This document shows positions 63,755 to 64,000 of a stretch of DNA of 64,000 nucleotides, in pieces (position 1 is the first letter of the stretch; every line of letters begins with the position of its first letter). Made by a program: the position numbers and the translations under genes. The DNA is taken from NCBI GenBank assembly GCA_021324775.1, contig JAJPIM010000043.1:62001-126000 (forward strand), read 5' to 3'. Under the pieces are notes generated by a model. The model ran no database searches and was not told where the DNA came from. It saw only the letters and a list, made by a program, of their open reading frames with translations. Source of the stretch: Gemmatimonadota bacterium. Its GTDB lineage: Bacteria; Gemmatimonadota; Gemmatimonadetes; Gemmatimonadales; Gemmatimonadaceae.

Positions 63755-64000
63755 TCAAGTCGCCGGCTGAGGAGTGACTGGGCCAGGAGCGCCCGGCGCG
63801 CCGAGGTACCCCATGGCGTTCAGGCGTGCGATCCTGAGGCGCATCGGCGGGTGCGTTCCAAGCAAATCGGCCCACCAACCCTCGCGCGTGGACGCATCCT
63901 GTCCGAGCGGGTCGGCGATGCACAGGTGCGCGGCGCCGCCCGTGATCGCACTCTTGGGCGCGTCCGGCTGTTCGATCTTGTGTAGCGCCGAGGCCAGCGC
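63755..64000 (-). CDS. M48-family (HtpX-like) metallopeptidase, C-terminal fragment (cut by window edge)
   Basis: Only the last 81 codons are inside the window. They read AHLCIADPL near the cut and then WADLLGTHPPMRLRIARLNAMGYLG, the hallmark C-terminus of HtpX/M48 peptidases (W-W-x-x-L-F-x-T-H-P-P-x-x-x-R-I-x-x-L). It ends with a Pro/Ala tail and TGA at 63755. The zinc motif and transmembrane part lie outside the window. The 95 bases before the convergent neighbour's start hold no other gene. Confidence 0.8.
   Translation of the reverse strand, partial: ALASALHKIEQPDAPKSAITGGAAHLCIADPLGQDASTREGWWADLLGTHPPMRLRIARLNAMGYLGAPGAPGPVTPQPAT

Overview
The window is a high-GC, gene-dense bacterial chromosome segment with many ATGA/GTGA start-stop overlaps and many GTG starts. 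The mix of genes suggests Gemmatimonadota, or less likely Acidobacteriota: three PadR-regulator/ADOP-permease pairs, a Ser/Thr kinase fused to a WD40-like propeller, LVIVD-repeat secreted proteins, a DUF305 protein and an ImuA-ImuB-DnaE2 cassette. That assignment is inference; no rRNA, tRNA, CRISPR array, insertion sequence or phage gene was recognised.

Layout. 1-3.6 kb: the 3' end of a propeller protein (cut by the window edge), then a lipoprotein stub and a phosphonoacetaldehyde pair (FAD oxidase, phnX). 3.6-13 kb: PadR/ADOP pairs 1 and 2, separated by a BNR-repeat protein with a MoaD-like partner, a secreted cupin and a frameshifted dienelactone hydrolase. 13-22.4 kb: LVIVD lipoprotein and DUF305 protein, a receptor-type Ser/Thr kinase, PadR/ADOP pair 3 and tag. 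22.4-24.3 kb: an exported peroxiredoxin whose peroxidatic residue is encoded by in-frame TGA (a probable selenoprotein with a SECIS-like hairpin), facing a CcdA/TlpA thiol-reductant pair. 24.5-31 kb: a DinB protein, a three-gene LVIVD/unknown/Met-rich multicopper oxidase operon, and XdhC with a MobA-like nucleotidyltransferase. 31-37 kb: an unknown protein, DoxX, a pentapeptide-membrane-pentapeptide protein, mtnA, an SRPBCC protein and a CHRD-like lipoprotein. 37-42.7 kb: the imuA-imuB-dnaE2 mutasome. 42.8-45.4 kb: tandem lipoprotein paralogues with a fragment of the aroH 3' end between them, then aroH itself behind a leader with a perfect 13-nt Shine-Dalgarno and an intrinsic terminator, then a DUF4442 protein. 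45.5-52.8 kb: infA, a soluble lytic transglycosylase, PAP2 phosphatase, an ABC exporter with a proline-rich insertion, an unknown secreted protein and isocitrate lyase. 53-60.8 kb: a beta-glucan utilisation cluster (GH144-type glucanase, binding protein, two permeases, GH1 beta-glucosidase, ABC ATPase). 60.8-64 kb: a gluzincin-propeller-barrel surface protein and the 3' end of an M48 peptidase.

How they fit together. The most notable system is the Sec-peroxiredoxin: the protein has no cysteine at all, carries a signal peptide, and sits tail-to-tail with a CcdA/TlpA electron-delivery pair that could re-reduce it outside the cytoplasm. A second notable element is the aroH leader, which looks like an attenuator. 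The PadR/ADOP pairs each carry a different candidate operator, so each is probably self-regulated by its own PadR.
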